From assembly GCF_018918325.1 (NCBI RefSeq), contig NZ_JAHLQH010000028.1, positions 62,001 through 126,000 of the forward strand: a stretch of 64,000 nt of DNA. The letters are read 5' to 3'. Below the pieces are notes generated by a model, which had not been told where the DNA came from, made no database searches, and saw nothing but the letters and a program-made list of their open reading frames with translations. A program made the position numbers and the translations under genes. Origin of the DNA: Clostridium sp. MSJ-8. Lineage in GTDB: Bacteria; Bacillota; Clostridia; Clostridiales; Clostridiaceae. Below are positions 48,265-57,297 of this stretch, piece after piece. Numbering within the stretch: the first letter of the stretch is position 1; each line of letters starts with the position of its first letter.

Positions 48265-48448
48265 TATAATAAACATGTAATAAATATTAATGATTTGATT
48301 TTCCAAATTTTTTATTTGGTTATTCACACTACTATTCTCTTGAATAGAAGGTTCAACATTATGTTGAATATTTTCCCTTATTTAACGTCATCAACCCCTA
48401 TAAGATGACAGACTAAAAAGTATTACATCCCCTGTAATACTTTTTTTT
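48265..48448 (+). ncRNA. Candidate structured RNA ending in a terminator, upstream of HD-GYP gene
   Basis: A TATAAT (48265-48270) is followed by five successive hairpins: CCAAAT/ATTTGG (48303-48319), CTATTC/GAATAG (48332-48347), TTCAAC/GTTGAA (48352-48368), GTCATC/GATGAC (48387-48409), and a terminator stem AAAAGTATTACA/TGTAATACTTTT (48416-48444) with a T tract. No reading frame with a ribosome site is present. It could be a small RNA or a leader attenuating the HD-GYP gene. It does not show the conserved sequences of the c-di-GMP-I riboswitch. An alternative promoter is TTAACA (48217) with CATAAT (48241). Confidence 0.5.
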
Positions 48449-48572
48449 ACTCTATATGAAATTATACAAAATTTAAGACTTTAATAGTCGCATTGAATTT
48501 TTTTATAAATACATATATGCAATTTATATTTACATACTGAAAAAAACAATTTTTATTTTTAGGAGAATGCTT

Positions 48573-50267
48573 ATGGTTAATAGTAAATTTAATAAAGATT
48601 TTGATTATAATTCAAATAAAATAGTTAGTAAATGTATGCTAGTTACTTTACTTATTCTTTCATTTGTATTTTTACTAAATACTTTTAATTTTTTCAAAAT
48701 AGATAAAAATATTGCCTTAATAAGTTTTCTATTTTCTATATTATTTTTAATTATTCCAACTGTTGTTGTTGATATATTAAACAGAACAGATTGGTGGGTT
48801 AAATACTTAAATATTTCTCTAAGTTGTATAGCCATTGGAGTATACTATTCATTACTTACATATTATACAGTACTTCTATTTATTTTCCCTTTACTATTAG
48901 CTAATTTATTTTTCAACAAAAAATTAAATAACTTTACAATAATTTTTTCAGTAATTTCATTTACCATTGGACATATTGTATCTTATTATTTAAATATATC
49001 TTATCACTTAAATATTAACCCTTATGTCAGTGGTAAATCTTTAAGCTATGTAATAGTCTTTGGATTACTGCCAAGATTATTTGAATATGCTGCTTTAGCT
49101 TATATATGTACAAGTAATTCATCTGCCACTTATAAAATATTAAATAAATTATATGAATCAACCATAGCACATGAAAAAAGGCAAGCTGGTCTTAATAGTA
49201 TAATAAAAGGTTCAGCCTCTCTATTCACTGCTAGAAATCATACAGAAATCGCTAGTGCTATTATAACTGAAATTAAAGATACTTATTCTATATTAATGGA
49301 AGGCACTACCCCTTGTAAATGTTGTGTCGCACTAAAAACTACTAATGATACTTTTTATAGAATTGATGAAAAATATAAACCTTCCATTGTTAATAATGAT
49401 GGGTTATATGTCTATGATTCCTTAAATAAAAACTATAAGTTTAATTTATTTAATTCCACTAGTTCTATAACATACGAGGATAATATAATAATAAAATATT
49501 ATGATCAAAACATTTTAATTGCTTACATAATAATAGAAAATAAAATAGATACTAATAATGAAACAATTACAAGCATATTTAACACTTTATATAGCAATAT
49601 ATTATTAGGAATAAAAAATGCAAATTTATCTCAAGAAATATTCCAAACACAAGAAGAGATTATATTCTCATTAGCAGAAATATCTGAATCGAAATCTGCT
49701 GAAACAGGCATGCATATAAAGAGAGTTTATGAATACACAAGAGTAATGGCAAAAGCTATAGGATGTAGTAAACGTGACGAAGATAACTTTGCCCTTGCTT
49801 CAATGATGCATGACATTGGTAAACTATTAATTCCACCAGAAATACTTGAAAAACCAGGTAAATTAACAAAAGAAGAATTTGAAGTTATAAAAACTCATGT
49901 AACTATAGGATATGATCTTCTAAAAAATTCACCAGGTACAGTAATGAACTTAGCCAAAAACATAGCTCTTATGCATCATGAAAGATGGGATGGAAAAGGA
50001 TATTTAGGAATGAAAGGTGAAGAAATTGATTATTATGCACGAATAGTTGCTGTAATAGATGTTTTTGATGCATTAGTTAGTGATAGATGTTATAAAAAAG
50101 CATGGACCCCTACCGAGGCATATAACGAAATAGTTTCTCAAAGTGGTAAACAATTTGATCCTAATGTAGTTGAGTTATTTAAAGCTAATTTTACCAATCT
50201 TGTTGCTATACTACAAAAATATCCTGATAAAAAAAGCATAGATTCTAATATCTCTTTTAACAAATAA
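48573..50267 (+). CDS. Membrane HD-GYP domain phosphodiesterase
   Basis: A 564-residue protein. About six membrane helices fill residues 20-190. A GAF-like region follows at about 195-350, and an HD-GYP domain at about 355-545. The metal ligands are in SMMHDIGKLLIPPEI, with later HVTIGYDLL and LMHHERWDGKGYLG. The GYP proline is leucine here, a common variant. HD-GYP proteins degrade cyclic di-GMP or related dinucleotides. AGGAG is spaced correctly for the ATG at 48573 and too close to the ATG six bases upstream. A structured RNA candidate lies 125 bases upstream. Confidence 0.88.
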   Translation: MVNSKFNKDFDYNSNKIVSKCMLVTLLILSFVFLLNTFNFFKIDKNIALISFLFSILFLIIPTVVVDILNRTDWWVKYLNISLSCIAIGVYYSLLTYYTVLLFIFPLLLANLFFNKKLNNFTIIFSVISFTIGHIVSYYLNISYHLNINPYVSGKSLSYVIVFGLLPRLFEYAALAYICTSNSSATYKILNKLYESTIAHEKRQAGLNSIIKGSASLFTARNHTEIASAIITEIKDTYSILMEGTTPCKCCVALKTTNDTFYRIDEKYKPSIVNNDGLYVYDSLNKNYKFNLFNSTSSITYEDNIIIKYYDQNILIAYIIIENKIDTNNETITSIFNTLYSNILLGIKNANLSQEIFQTQEEIIFSLAEISESKSAETGMHIKRVYEYTRVMAKAIGCSKRDEDNFALASMMHDIGKLLIPPEILEKPGKLTKEEFEVIKTHVTIGYDLLKNSPGTVMNLAKNIALMHHERWDGKGYLGMKGEEIDYYARIVAVIDVFDALVSDRCYKKAWTPTEAYNEIVSQSGKQFDPNVVELFKANFTNLVAILQKYPDKKSIDSNISFNK

Positions 50268-50309
50268 AAAAATCAAAGCAAATAATTTACTGTGATTTCA
50301 TATTAGGCA

Positions 50310-50390
50310 AAAAAATTAAGCTAGCATTTAAAATGTTGTACTGTTTATGCTTTAGTAAGTTTACAACATTTAGCTAGCTTAATTTTTTAT
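50310..50390. terminator. Long bipartite hairpin (stem type 2) between convergent genes
   Basis: Outer stem AATTAAGCTAGC / GCTAGCTTAATT, inner stem AAATGTTGTA / TACAACATTT, loop CTGTTTATGCTTTAGTAAG, T tracts on both strands. It ends at the stop of the amylase gene. Confidence 0.85.
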
Positions 50391-52282
50391 TATAGCCTAA
50401 TTAAATAACTTGTATGAGCTGGCACCTTTAATATTAAATTATCCTCTTCTATGTCATAATCTAATTTATTTTCAAACTCATCTTTGTCTCCAATTGTTAA
50501 ATCAATTCCAAATATCTTATAAGGAATATTTATCTTTCTCTCTTCTTCATCTGTTGAAAATACTGTTATAAATACTTGTTTATCTGTAAATCTTGCAAAT
50601 GAAATTACATTATTATCATCAGTTAATATCTTCATACCACCATATTTTAATGCTTCACTACTTGTTTTTAAATGACATAATTTAGAATATAGCTTATAAT
50701 AATCTGTACTCTCTATATCTTTATTCCATGGCATTGTATATCTACACCCTTCCATAGAATCAATTCTTCCATCAATTCCAGCTTCATCACCATAATACAT
50801 ATTAGGTGCACCTATCAAAGTAAATAATGTTATAATTGCTCCTCTATATTCCGAAAAAGATATACTTGAATCATTATGCAATCTACTTATATCATGACTG
50901 TCTATTAAATTAAATTGATTTTCTTGTATTACAAATGGTAATTTACCTAAATATCTTTTTAGTCTAGCTGAAAAACCTCTTGCATTTAGTTTAGTGTGTA
51001 TTCTTCTTAATTCATCTTCTCTTTCAGTCATTCTTTCATGTCCACCTAAAAATTCTCTTATAGGTCTACAAGAGCCAAAATAATTCATAGAAGAATCCCA
51101 TTCTTTACCTTGTAAAAATTCTGAAGCATCACTCCAATCTTCTCCAATCATATAAGCTTCACTATTTACTTCCTTTATGCTCTTCCTTATTTCTGGCCAT
51201 ATCTCATGATGTAATTGAATTCTATCATTTCTAGCCATAGTATCTGCCACATCAAATCTCCAACCATCTATACAATAAGGTTCTTTTAAATATTTTTTAA
51301 CTAATGAATTTTCTCCTCTATATATTATTTCTCTAAGTGCATCTGAAGTATAATTAAGAGTAGGTAAAGTTTCCACATTGAACCAAGACTTATAGGAATT
51401 GTCATCATTAAAGAAATAATATTTTCTCTCTACTGCATCTTTATTATTATATGCACCTACTGACTTATCAAAAAATATTCCTTCCTTATTAAACCATTTA
51501 TTAGCAGTTCCTGTATGATTGATTGATGTATCTAACATAAGCTTCATATTGTTATTATGAAGTTCATCCATCAAATCTATAAATCCTTTATCGCCACCAA
51601 AATGAGGATCTACAGTAAAGTAATCTAAGCAATCATATTTATGAACAGTTGCAGCATAAAAGATAGGATTCATATATATTGCATTTACTCCAAGCTTCTT
51701 TAAATAAGGTATTTTATTTTTTACTCCTATAAGATCTCCTCCATAAAAATCTAGGCAAAAAGCTTCATTATATTCCTTAGGAGCAGCATTCCAATCATCT
51801 ATATGTTTAGCTGGATGCCCATCAAAATAATATTCTTCGTTTTTAACATCTAAAGATGGATCTCCATCGCAAAATCTTTCCGGAAAAATCTGATAAAAAA
51901 CTGATTCTCTAACCCAACTTGGTTGGTCATAATCCGTAAGAATCCTAAAATCGTATGTTTCATCAGGTTCATAATCTGTTATCTCTAGTTGATTATAATA
52001 ATATATCTTATCATCTGTACTTACATAAAAATGATAATGGAACACATCTTCATATACTGTAAATTCTCTACTATAATATGTTAGTCCTGATTTTACATAT
52101 TCTTTATTCATTTTAAATATCATTTCCACACCATTAAGCTTAGTTTTAATGTAAATACTCCTTACAGGTGAATCTTCGTATACTCTAATGTATATCTTTA
52201 TTTTTTCTCCTTTTTTAGGTAATGGATTACTCACAAAATATTTTGATCCATCAGTATATAAACTCTCTAACCATTTCTCCAT
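50390..52282 (-). CDS. GH13 alpha-glucosidase (neopullulanase / cyclomaltodextrinase type)
   Basis: A 630-residue glycoside hydrolase. An N-terminal beta domain of about 115 residues resembles the CBM34 domain of neopullulanases. The catalytic barrel starts ESVFYQIFPERFCDGD. The nucleophile Asp is in DGWRFDVADTM (about 345), the acid/base Glu in MIGEDWSD (about 388), and the transition-state Asp in LIDSHDISRLHN (about 470). No signal peptide is present, so it acts on maltodextrins or glycogen fragments inside the cell. GGAGGA before the ATG at 52282 sets the start. It lies 41 bases downstream of an HD hydrolase gene. Confidence 0.92.
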   Translation of the reverse strand: MEKWLESLYTDGSKYFVSNPLPKKGEKIKIYIRVYEDSPVRSIYIKTKLNGVEMIFKMNKEYVKSGLTYYSREFTVYEDVFHYHFYVSTDDKIYYYNQLEITDYEPDETYDFRILTDYDQPSWVRESVFYQIFPERFCDGDPSLDVKNEEYYFDGHPAKHIDDWNAAPKEYNEAFCLDFYGGDLIGVKNKIPYLKKLGVNAIYMNPIFYAATVHKYDCLDYFTVDPHFGGDKGFIDLMDELHNNNMKLMLDTSINHTGTANKWFNKEGIFFDKSVGAYNNKDAVERKYYFFNDDNSYKSWFNVETLPTLNYTSDALREIIYRGENSLVKKYLKEPYCIDGWRFDVADTMARNDRIQLHHEIWPEIRKSIKEVNSEAYMIGEDWSDASEFLQGKEWDSSMNYFGSCRPIREFLGGHERMTEREDELRRIHTKLNARGFSARLKRYLGKLPFVIQENQFNLIDSHDISRLHNDSSISFSEYRGAIITLFTLIGAPNMYYGDEAGIDGRIDSMEGCRYTMPWNKDIESTDYYKLYSKLCHLKTSSEALKYGGMKILTDDNNVISFARFTDKQVFITVFSTDEEERKINIPYKIFGIDLTIGDKDEFENKLDYDIEEDNLILKVPAHTSYLIRL

Positions 52283-52323
52283 TTCATCTTCCTCCATAAA
52301 ACATATATATACTAAAAATATTT

Positions 52324-52983
52324 TTATAATAATACTTGATTATTAATAACTAATTGAAATTTTAAATTAAGTTTTTCTGCTGCCTTTCTACATAGCATCA
52401 TTCTCTCTAAAAATATCTCAAAATAATCCATAACAGCTGATATTTCTGTATCTATATCTATTGTTAATATTATACTCTTCTTATCTTCTGATATATTAGT
52501 AGAAGACTTCTTAACAGCATAGTTAACTCTATCATGTATATCAAATGTAGCAAAATCTCTATTTCTTACTCTACTTCTTCTAACATCTGTTTTATCAGCT
52601 AGAATTAAAGCTGCTGCTACTGCATTTACAGCTACTGCAGTACCCTCATCATGATTACCTATAGCAGATACTATTGTAGCTATTTCCTCTGGTTCAGCCC
52701 CTAATCTATCTAATATTCTAAATGCCATTATAGCTCCACTTTGTGCATGGTCTGTTCTATTAACCATATTACCTATATCATGAAGATATCCTGCTATCTC
52801 TGCTAATTCACATTCATGCTTAGAATATCCTAAAGTAGTCAATATTTCTCTTGCTTTCATTGCAACAGATGTTACATGAGCAAAGCTATGCTCTGTATAC
52901 CCTAATGCTCCTAATGATTCATCAGCCTTTCTTATATATGTGTTTATTGCTTCATCGTTTTTTATGTCTGTAAAAGATATCAT
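52324..52983 (-). CDS. HD-domain phosphohydrolase
   Basis: A 219-residue HD-superfamily protein. The metal motif is in IAGYLHDIGNMVNRTDHAQSGA near residue 65, with a preceding histidine in YTEHSFAHVTSVAMKA and a later Asp in LILADKTDVRRSRVRNRD. Such proteins hydrolyse phosphate from nucleotides or second messengers. The C-terminal 80 residues form a small domain of mixed strands and helices. No membrane helix. AGGAGG precedes the ATG. It is the first gene of a pair with the GH13 enzyme; the substrate is unknown. Confidence 0.85.
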   Translation of the reverse strand: MISFTDIKNDEAINTYIRKADESLGALGYTEHSFAHVTSVAMKAREILTTLGYSKHECELAEIAGYLHDIGNMVNRTDHAQSGAIMAFRILDRLGAEPEEIATIVSAIGNHDEGTAVAVNAVAAALILADKTDVRRSRVRNRDFATFDIHDRVNYAVKKSSTNISEDKKSIILTIDIDTEISAVMDYFEIFLERMMLCRKAAEKLNLKFQLVINNQVLL

Positions 52984-53051
52984 ACTGCATCCTCCTTTGT
53001 TTTATGTCTACCTTTATTTTACCACACAACTATATACAAAAAAATTGAATA

Positions 53052-53203
53052 AATTAAAATATAATAGCATTAGTTCAGTAACCTATTGTTCCATATTATT
53101 TATACTAATCTTTAATTCTTCATGGTTATATCATTCTATATCTACCTATAATTCTAACCATAACAATAATGGTTACTTCCACTAATCTTATTATATTTTA
53201 ATT
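53052..53203. repeat. MITE-like inverted repeat, copy 2
   Basis: A 152-bp element with ends AATTAAAATATAATA / TATTATATTTTAATT and nearly continuous complementarity for about 32 bases inward, then CTATTGTT against AACAATAAT. Confidence 0.7.
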
Positions 53204-53446
53204 ATTTAAGTGTTATGTTTTTTAATATATCTATATTTTTAATAAGTATCTTATGTATTATACATTTCTACATAAACAATTATTGACTATATTTTTTTGA
53301 TTACTTATCTTTTAAGTTAATTAATATCAAATTATTGCTTTAAGTAAATTAATATTACTATAATGAAAAATCCAATGTTATTTGATGGTGCTAATATTAT
53401 GATTTTTTAATTAGTATCAATATTATTGCTTTGAATAAATATTGAT

Positions 53447-53598
53447 AATTAAAATATAATAGCATTAGTTCAGTAACCTATTGTTCCATATTATTTATAC
53501 TAATCTTTAATTCTTCATGGTTATATTATTCTATATCTACCTATAAGTCTAACCTTAACAATAATGGTTACTTCCACTAATCTTATTATATTTTAATT
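53447..53598. repeat. MITE-like inverted repeat, copy 3
   Basis: Same 152-bp length and arms as copy 2, differing at a few internal positions. It is nested in the second tandem unit. Confidence 0.7.
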
Positions 53599-53842
53599 AT
53601 TTAAGCGTTATGGTGATTTTTAATATATCTATATTATTAACAAGTATCTTAAGTCTTCAGTAATTCTTACTAAAAAAATTATTGAACATATTTTTTTGAT
53701 TACTTATTTTTCAGTTATTAATATCAAATTATTGCTTTAAGTAAATTAATATTATTATAATGAAAAATCCAATGTTATTTGATAATGCTAATATTATGAT
53801 TTTCTTTTTTAGTATCAATATTATTGCTTTGAATAAATCTTC

Positions 53843-54012
53843 ATAATGAATTTTAGGATTTCTTATTATAAAAAATTAAGGTAGCGTTTAAAATGTTGTA
53901 CTGTTTGAACTTTAGTGAGTTTACAACATTTAGCTACCTTAATTTTTTTATATTTAGAAATCCTTAATGAAATTATGCTATTTATGAAAACATATAATAT
54001 TGATACTAATTA
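53843..54012 (+). repeat. ~175-bp dispersed hairpin module, copy 3
   Basis: Left flank ATAATGAATTTTAGGATTTC, hairpin at 53868-53952, right flank with ATTTATGAAAACATATAATA and TTGATACTAATTA. It abuts the tandem repeat. A second copy of the right-flank sequence (ATTATTTACTTAAACATATA) lies at 54068-54087 and runs to within a few bases of the next gene's stop codon. Confidence 0.8.
53868..53952 (-). terminator. Long bipartite hairpin (stem type 2) after the L,D-transpeptidase gene
   Basis: Outer stem AAATTAAGGTAGC / GCTACCTTAATTT, inner stem AAATGTTGTA / TACAACATTT, loop CTGTTTGAACTTTAGTGAG, T tracts on both strands. The stem differs from the 50.3-kb copy by paired changes (GGTAGC/GCTACC versus GCTAGC/GCTAGC). 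Confidence 0.8.
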
Positions 54013-54128
54013 CCAAAAAACATAATATTAATCACATACAAATAACATTGGATTTTATAACATATTATATTATTTACTTAAACATATAATTTTGTTATTA
54101 ATTATTATAAAATATAAATTATCTAAAA

Positions 54129-55607
54129 CTATTCTTGTCCTTCTGTTTTTTCACCTTGATTATCACCATTATCTTTATTTGTATTTTCAGTTGAATAATC
54201 ATAATAACATATTACAGGATATCCTGCATTTATTGTATCAAATATAGTTTGTGCTGCTTGAATTGGTAAGTTAACACAACCGTGAGATCCTCCATTTAAG
54301 TATATATTTCCACCAAATTCTGATCTCCATGTAGCATCATGCATACCTATATTATTATTAAATGGCATCCAATACGAAACAGGAGTCTCATATCCTTCGC
54401 CTCTAAGAGTAGCATCTTTTTCTTTATATTTTATATAATATACTCCATCTGGTGTTTTACAACTTGGATCATTAGCTGTTCCAGAAACAACATCTGTATC
54501 AAATATACATGAACCATCTTTGTATAACCAAAGATGCTGAGAAGCTAAATTTATTTCAACATATGAATTTCCATAATCTGCTCCTGTTTCTGAAGCAGCC
54601 TGTTGGGAAAATGTTGGTTTTAGTTCCACTGTTTGTCCATTTTTAACATTGTTTATAATCTCTTCTATTACTGAACTTTTATTAACTATCCAACCATAAT
54701 CACCTGTTGATATATTAACTGTATTTCCTTCGCTAGTTTTAAAACTTCTAGTTGAGCCATATGTATTAAACATTCCTGCTAATTTATCAACATAAATTCT
54801 TACTTTATCTGGATTTATACTTATATTATAATCTTCATCTATATCTATCCATGTGTTAATGGTATTTTTATCAACAGTATCACTTTTTCCTGCAAAACTA
54901 TAAGTAATTTTAGCCTTCATATAAGAATTTAAAGTTTCCTGTGCTTTTTTTAAATCTTTTGAATTACTATTATGCTTTGGAGCTTCATAACACTTAGAAG
55001 CTTCAAGATCAACCTTTTCATTACCGCTTAAAATACTCTTTTTTATTGTTTTTTCAAATTTCTCTTTTGATAAAGTATTACCTAACTCTTCTTTCTTTAT
55101 AACATATCCAGAATTTTCATATGATAAATAAGCACTCTTTGGAGCAACAATATCTTCTCCACTTATGCATTCAAGATTATTTATTACTTCAGATAATTTT
55201 TCTTCATTATATGTTAAATCATTAGAAATCTTATATTCTGAATCCTTAAACAATCCTTTTATCCATGCAAATGAACTTTGATTTTTCTCTATATTTTTTA
55301 CTTCATCTGTATCTAATAACTCAAGATCAATATCTTCTGCTGAAATTTTTTCACTTTTACCTCCTCTCTCTTCTATTTCTAGTGAATAATTTTTTATCTT
55401 CTCTTTTATCATCTTATTCACTTCACTAACTGTTTTTCCGCTTGCTTCCACTCCGTTTATAATTGTTCCAGGGTTAAATTTATTATTATAGAATATTGAC
55501 ACCCCACAATAAACCCCTACAAGCACAATAGCTATAGCAACTGGTATGCTTATTTTCTTATTTTTTAAAATCTTATTAATTATAGAATTATTATTACTTG
55601 TATTCAT
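54129..55607 (-). CDS. Membrane-anchored L,D-transpeptidase (YkuD) with PG-binding domain
   Basis: A 492-residue protein. One membrane helix (about 19-38) anchors an external part with two VanW/PG_binding_4-type regions (about 60-320; e.g. FNPGTIINGVEASGKTVSEV). The C-terminal YkuD domain (about 345-470) has the catalytic motif IYLNGGSHGCVNLP with the nucleophile Cys, and an upstream His in NNIGMHDATW. L,D-transpeptidases form 3-3 crosslinks in peptidoglycan. The tail is acidic and glutamine-rich. AGGAG is spaced for the ATG at 55607; the preceding TTG is too close. Confidence 0.92.
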   Translation of the reverse strand: MNTSNNNSIINKILKNKKISIPVAIAIVLVGVYCGVSIFYNNKFNPGTIINGVEASGKTVSEVNKMIKEKIKNYSLEIEERGGKSEKISAEDIDLELLDTDEVKNIEKNQSSFAWIKGLFKDSEYKISNDLTYNEEKLSEVINNLECISGEDIVAPKSAYLSYENSGYVIKKEELGNTLSKEKFEKTIKKSILSGNEKVDLEASKCYEAPKHNSNSKDLKKAQETLNSYMKAKITYSFAGKSDTVDKNTINTWIDIDEDYNISINPDKVRIYVDKLAGMFNTYGSTRSFKTSEGNTVNISTGDYGWIVNKSSVIEEIINNVKNGQTVELKPTFSQQAASETGADYGNSYVEINLASQHLWLYKDGSCIFDTDVVSGTANDPSCKTPDGVYYIKYKEKDATLRGEGYETPVSYWMPFNNNIGMHDATWRSEFGGNIYLNGGSHGCVNLPIQAAQTIFDTINAGYPVICYYDYSTENTNKDNGDNQGEKTEGQE

Positions 55608-55718
55608 CAATACTCCTTTCTAGTATCTTAAAAGCATTCCTTATCATTATACTTTTTTTTATTATTTTTTGCTATATTTTTGTATCATATATAAAAATTA
55701 TTAATATTTTTTTAATGT

Positions 55719-56669
55719 TTATTTATTAACATCCATAAATTTTATAATGTTATATATTGTTTTATTATTACTTACGTCAATATTATACTTTTCTCCTATT
55801 CTTATTACACTACCATTTAAAGAATCAATTTCTGTTTTTATGCCTTTTTCCATATCTTGAAGTGTAGATGCTCTATGATTATATGTTGAAGGAATCAAGT
55901 TCTCATAAAAATCTTTTTTATATTCCTCTTCATCTTTATAAAAGCTAGTATATCCAGCTATATTCATCACTTCAAATATTTCATGAATTATCTTATTCAT
56001 AATATCCTTTGAATAATCACTTTCTGACAATTTTCCATAATTAACTTTAAATATTGCACCTAATGGATTAAGAGCGCAATTATATAACATCTTCGACCAT
56101 AATGCTTTACTTACATCATTACTTGCTACAGTTTCCAATCCACCTTCATTTATAACATTTGCTAACTCTTTAACCTTACTAACATCTAATCCATAAAGAG
56201 AACCTATCATTAATGGTGCTGCATGTACAGTAATCTTGCTTCTATTTCTTGCTGTTCGCTCAAAACCAGTAATTACCCTAGCTGAGTAAATCATTTCTTT
56301 TGGAAAGTACTTTAAATATTCTTCATCATTTCCCCATCCATTTTGCATAATAACTATTATTCCTGAATCTTTTAATATTTCTTTGTTATTATAAATTTCT
56401 TTGCTAACTTCTTTATTAACTGTAGTTTTAGTACATATAAGTATATAATCGTATATTCCATCTTGAATATCTTCATATTTTTCATAAACATTAATATCTT
56501 CTTTTGCAATATATTTTTCTCCTAATAAGCCTTCTCTAGATATTCCTTGTTCTTTTATGCTTTTATATGTATCTCCATGTGCTAAAAAATCTATGTCCGT
56601 ATTATCATTTTTCATTATTGTACCTAACGCAATACCTATTGCTCCTGCCCCTACTATTAATACTTTCAT
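55719..56669 (-). CDS. Ketopantoate reductase family protein
   Basis: A 316-residue NADPH-dependent reductase of the ApbA/PanE family. The dinucleotide loop GAGAIGIALG is at 7-16. The conserved Lys is in ALWSKMLYNCALNPLGAIF near residue 190, and the C-terminal helical domain contains EIDSLNGSVIRIGEKYNI. PanE makes pantoate for coenzyme A, but many paralogues reduce other 2-oxo acids, and no panB, panC or panD is adjacent. It follows the corrinoid adenosyltransferase gene by 11 bases in a two-gene operon. Pantothenate synthesis is therefore possible but not shown. Confidence 0.85.
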   Translation of the reverse strand: MKVLIVGAGAIGIALGTIMKNDNTDIDFLAHGDTYKSIKEQGISREGLLGEKYIAKEDINVYEKYEDIQDGIYDYILICTKTTVNKEVSKEIYNNKEILKDSGIIVIMQNGWGNDEEYLKYFPKEMIYSARVITGFERTARNRSKITVHAAPLMIGSLYGLDVSKVKELANVINEGGLETVASNDVSKALWSKMLYNCALNPLGAIFKVNYGKLSESDYSKDIMNKIIHEIFEVMNIAGYTSFYKDEEEYKKDFYENLIPSTYNHRASTLQDMEKGIKTEIDSLNGSVIRIGEKYNIDVSNNKTIYNIIKFMDVNK

Positions 56670-56680
56670 TTTTATTCCTC

Positions 56681-57214
56681 CTACATATCTATCCCATTTC
56701 TTGCATATACACCTTTATCAAATGGATGTTTTATCTTCTTTATCTCTGAAACATAATCCGCTAATTCTATAAGCTCATCCTTTGGATCTCTTCCCGTCAT
56801 TATCACTTCTATGTTAGTAGGTTTATTTTTCAAGAAATTTAATACTTTATTATAATCTATTAATTCTAAATTTATAGTAGACATTATTTCATCAAGAATT
56901 AATATATCACATTTTCCGTTATTGCATAATTCAATTATTTTGTCAAATGTTTTATCATTATTTTTTTTAACTTTCTGCAATTCTTCTTTAGATAAATCAT
57001 AGACAAAACCTCTTAATCCTTCACCTATCTCAACATTACAGTTAGGATACTTTTTCAAAATTTTTATTTCACTACTTTCACCACTTTTTAGGAACTGACA
57101 AAATAAAACATTATAATTGCAACTAATTCCTCTTATTGCAATACCAATACTAGCAGTAGTTTTCCCTTTTCCATCTCCGCAATATATGTGGATTAATCCT
57201 AAATCTTTTTTCAT
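56681..57214 (-). CDS. cobO: Corrinoid adenosyltransferase (CobA/CobO/BtuR family)
   Basis: This enzyme attaches the adenosyl group to cob(I)alamin or its precursors. The 177-residue length is typical. The P-loop HIYCGDGKGKTTASIG is at about 9-24, with the unusual ATP orientation known for this family; later parts are VLFCQFLKSGESSEI, CDILILDEIMSTI and VIMTGRDPKDELIELADYVSEI. No other cobalamin-biosynthesis gene is nearby, so it may serve salvage. No cobalamin riboswitch was seen upstream. Confidence 0.93.
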   Translation of the reverse strand: MKKDLGLIHIYCGDGKGKTTASIGIAIRGISCNYNVLFCQFLKSGESSEIKILKKYPNCNVEIGEGLRGFVYDLSKEELQKVKKNNDKTFDKIIELCNNGKCDILILDEIMSTINLELIDYNKVLNFLKNKPTNIEVIMTGRDPKDELIELADYVSEIKKIKHPFDKGVYARNGIDM

Positions 57215-57297
57215 ATAATTTTCACCTACTTACATTATGTCTCAAATAATAGTATAGCACAATTAAATTTAACATTTAATCTTATATTTACACTAAT

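Larger units (their letters stand above)
53052..53842. repeat. ~400-bp AT-rich tandem repeat, about two units
   Basis: The unit beginning AATTAAAATATAATAGCATT starts at 53052 and again at 53447. A second marker, ATTATTG followed by a T tract, occurs at 53279 and 53678, so the period is 395-399 bases. It is the same unit as at 15450-15923. No plausible reading frame exists in either unit; the differences between units are scattered substitutions and short indels. Part of it (ATCCAATGTTATTTG) recurs inverted at about 54023-54058, just beyond the hairpin module. Confidence 0.85.

Noticed and set aside
48226-48408. 60-codon plus-strand frame before the HD-GYP gene
   Set aside because: It would start with TTG without a ribosome site and runs through several stem-loops; a structured RNA explains the region better.
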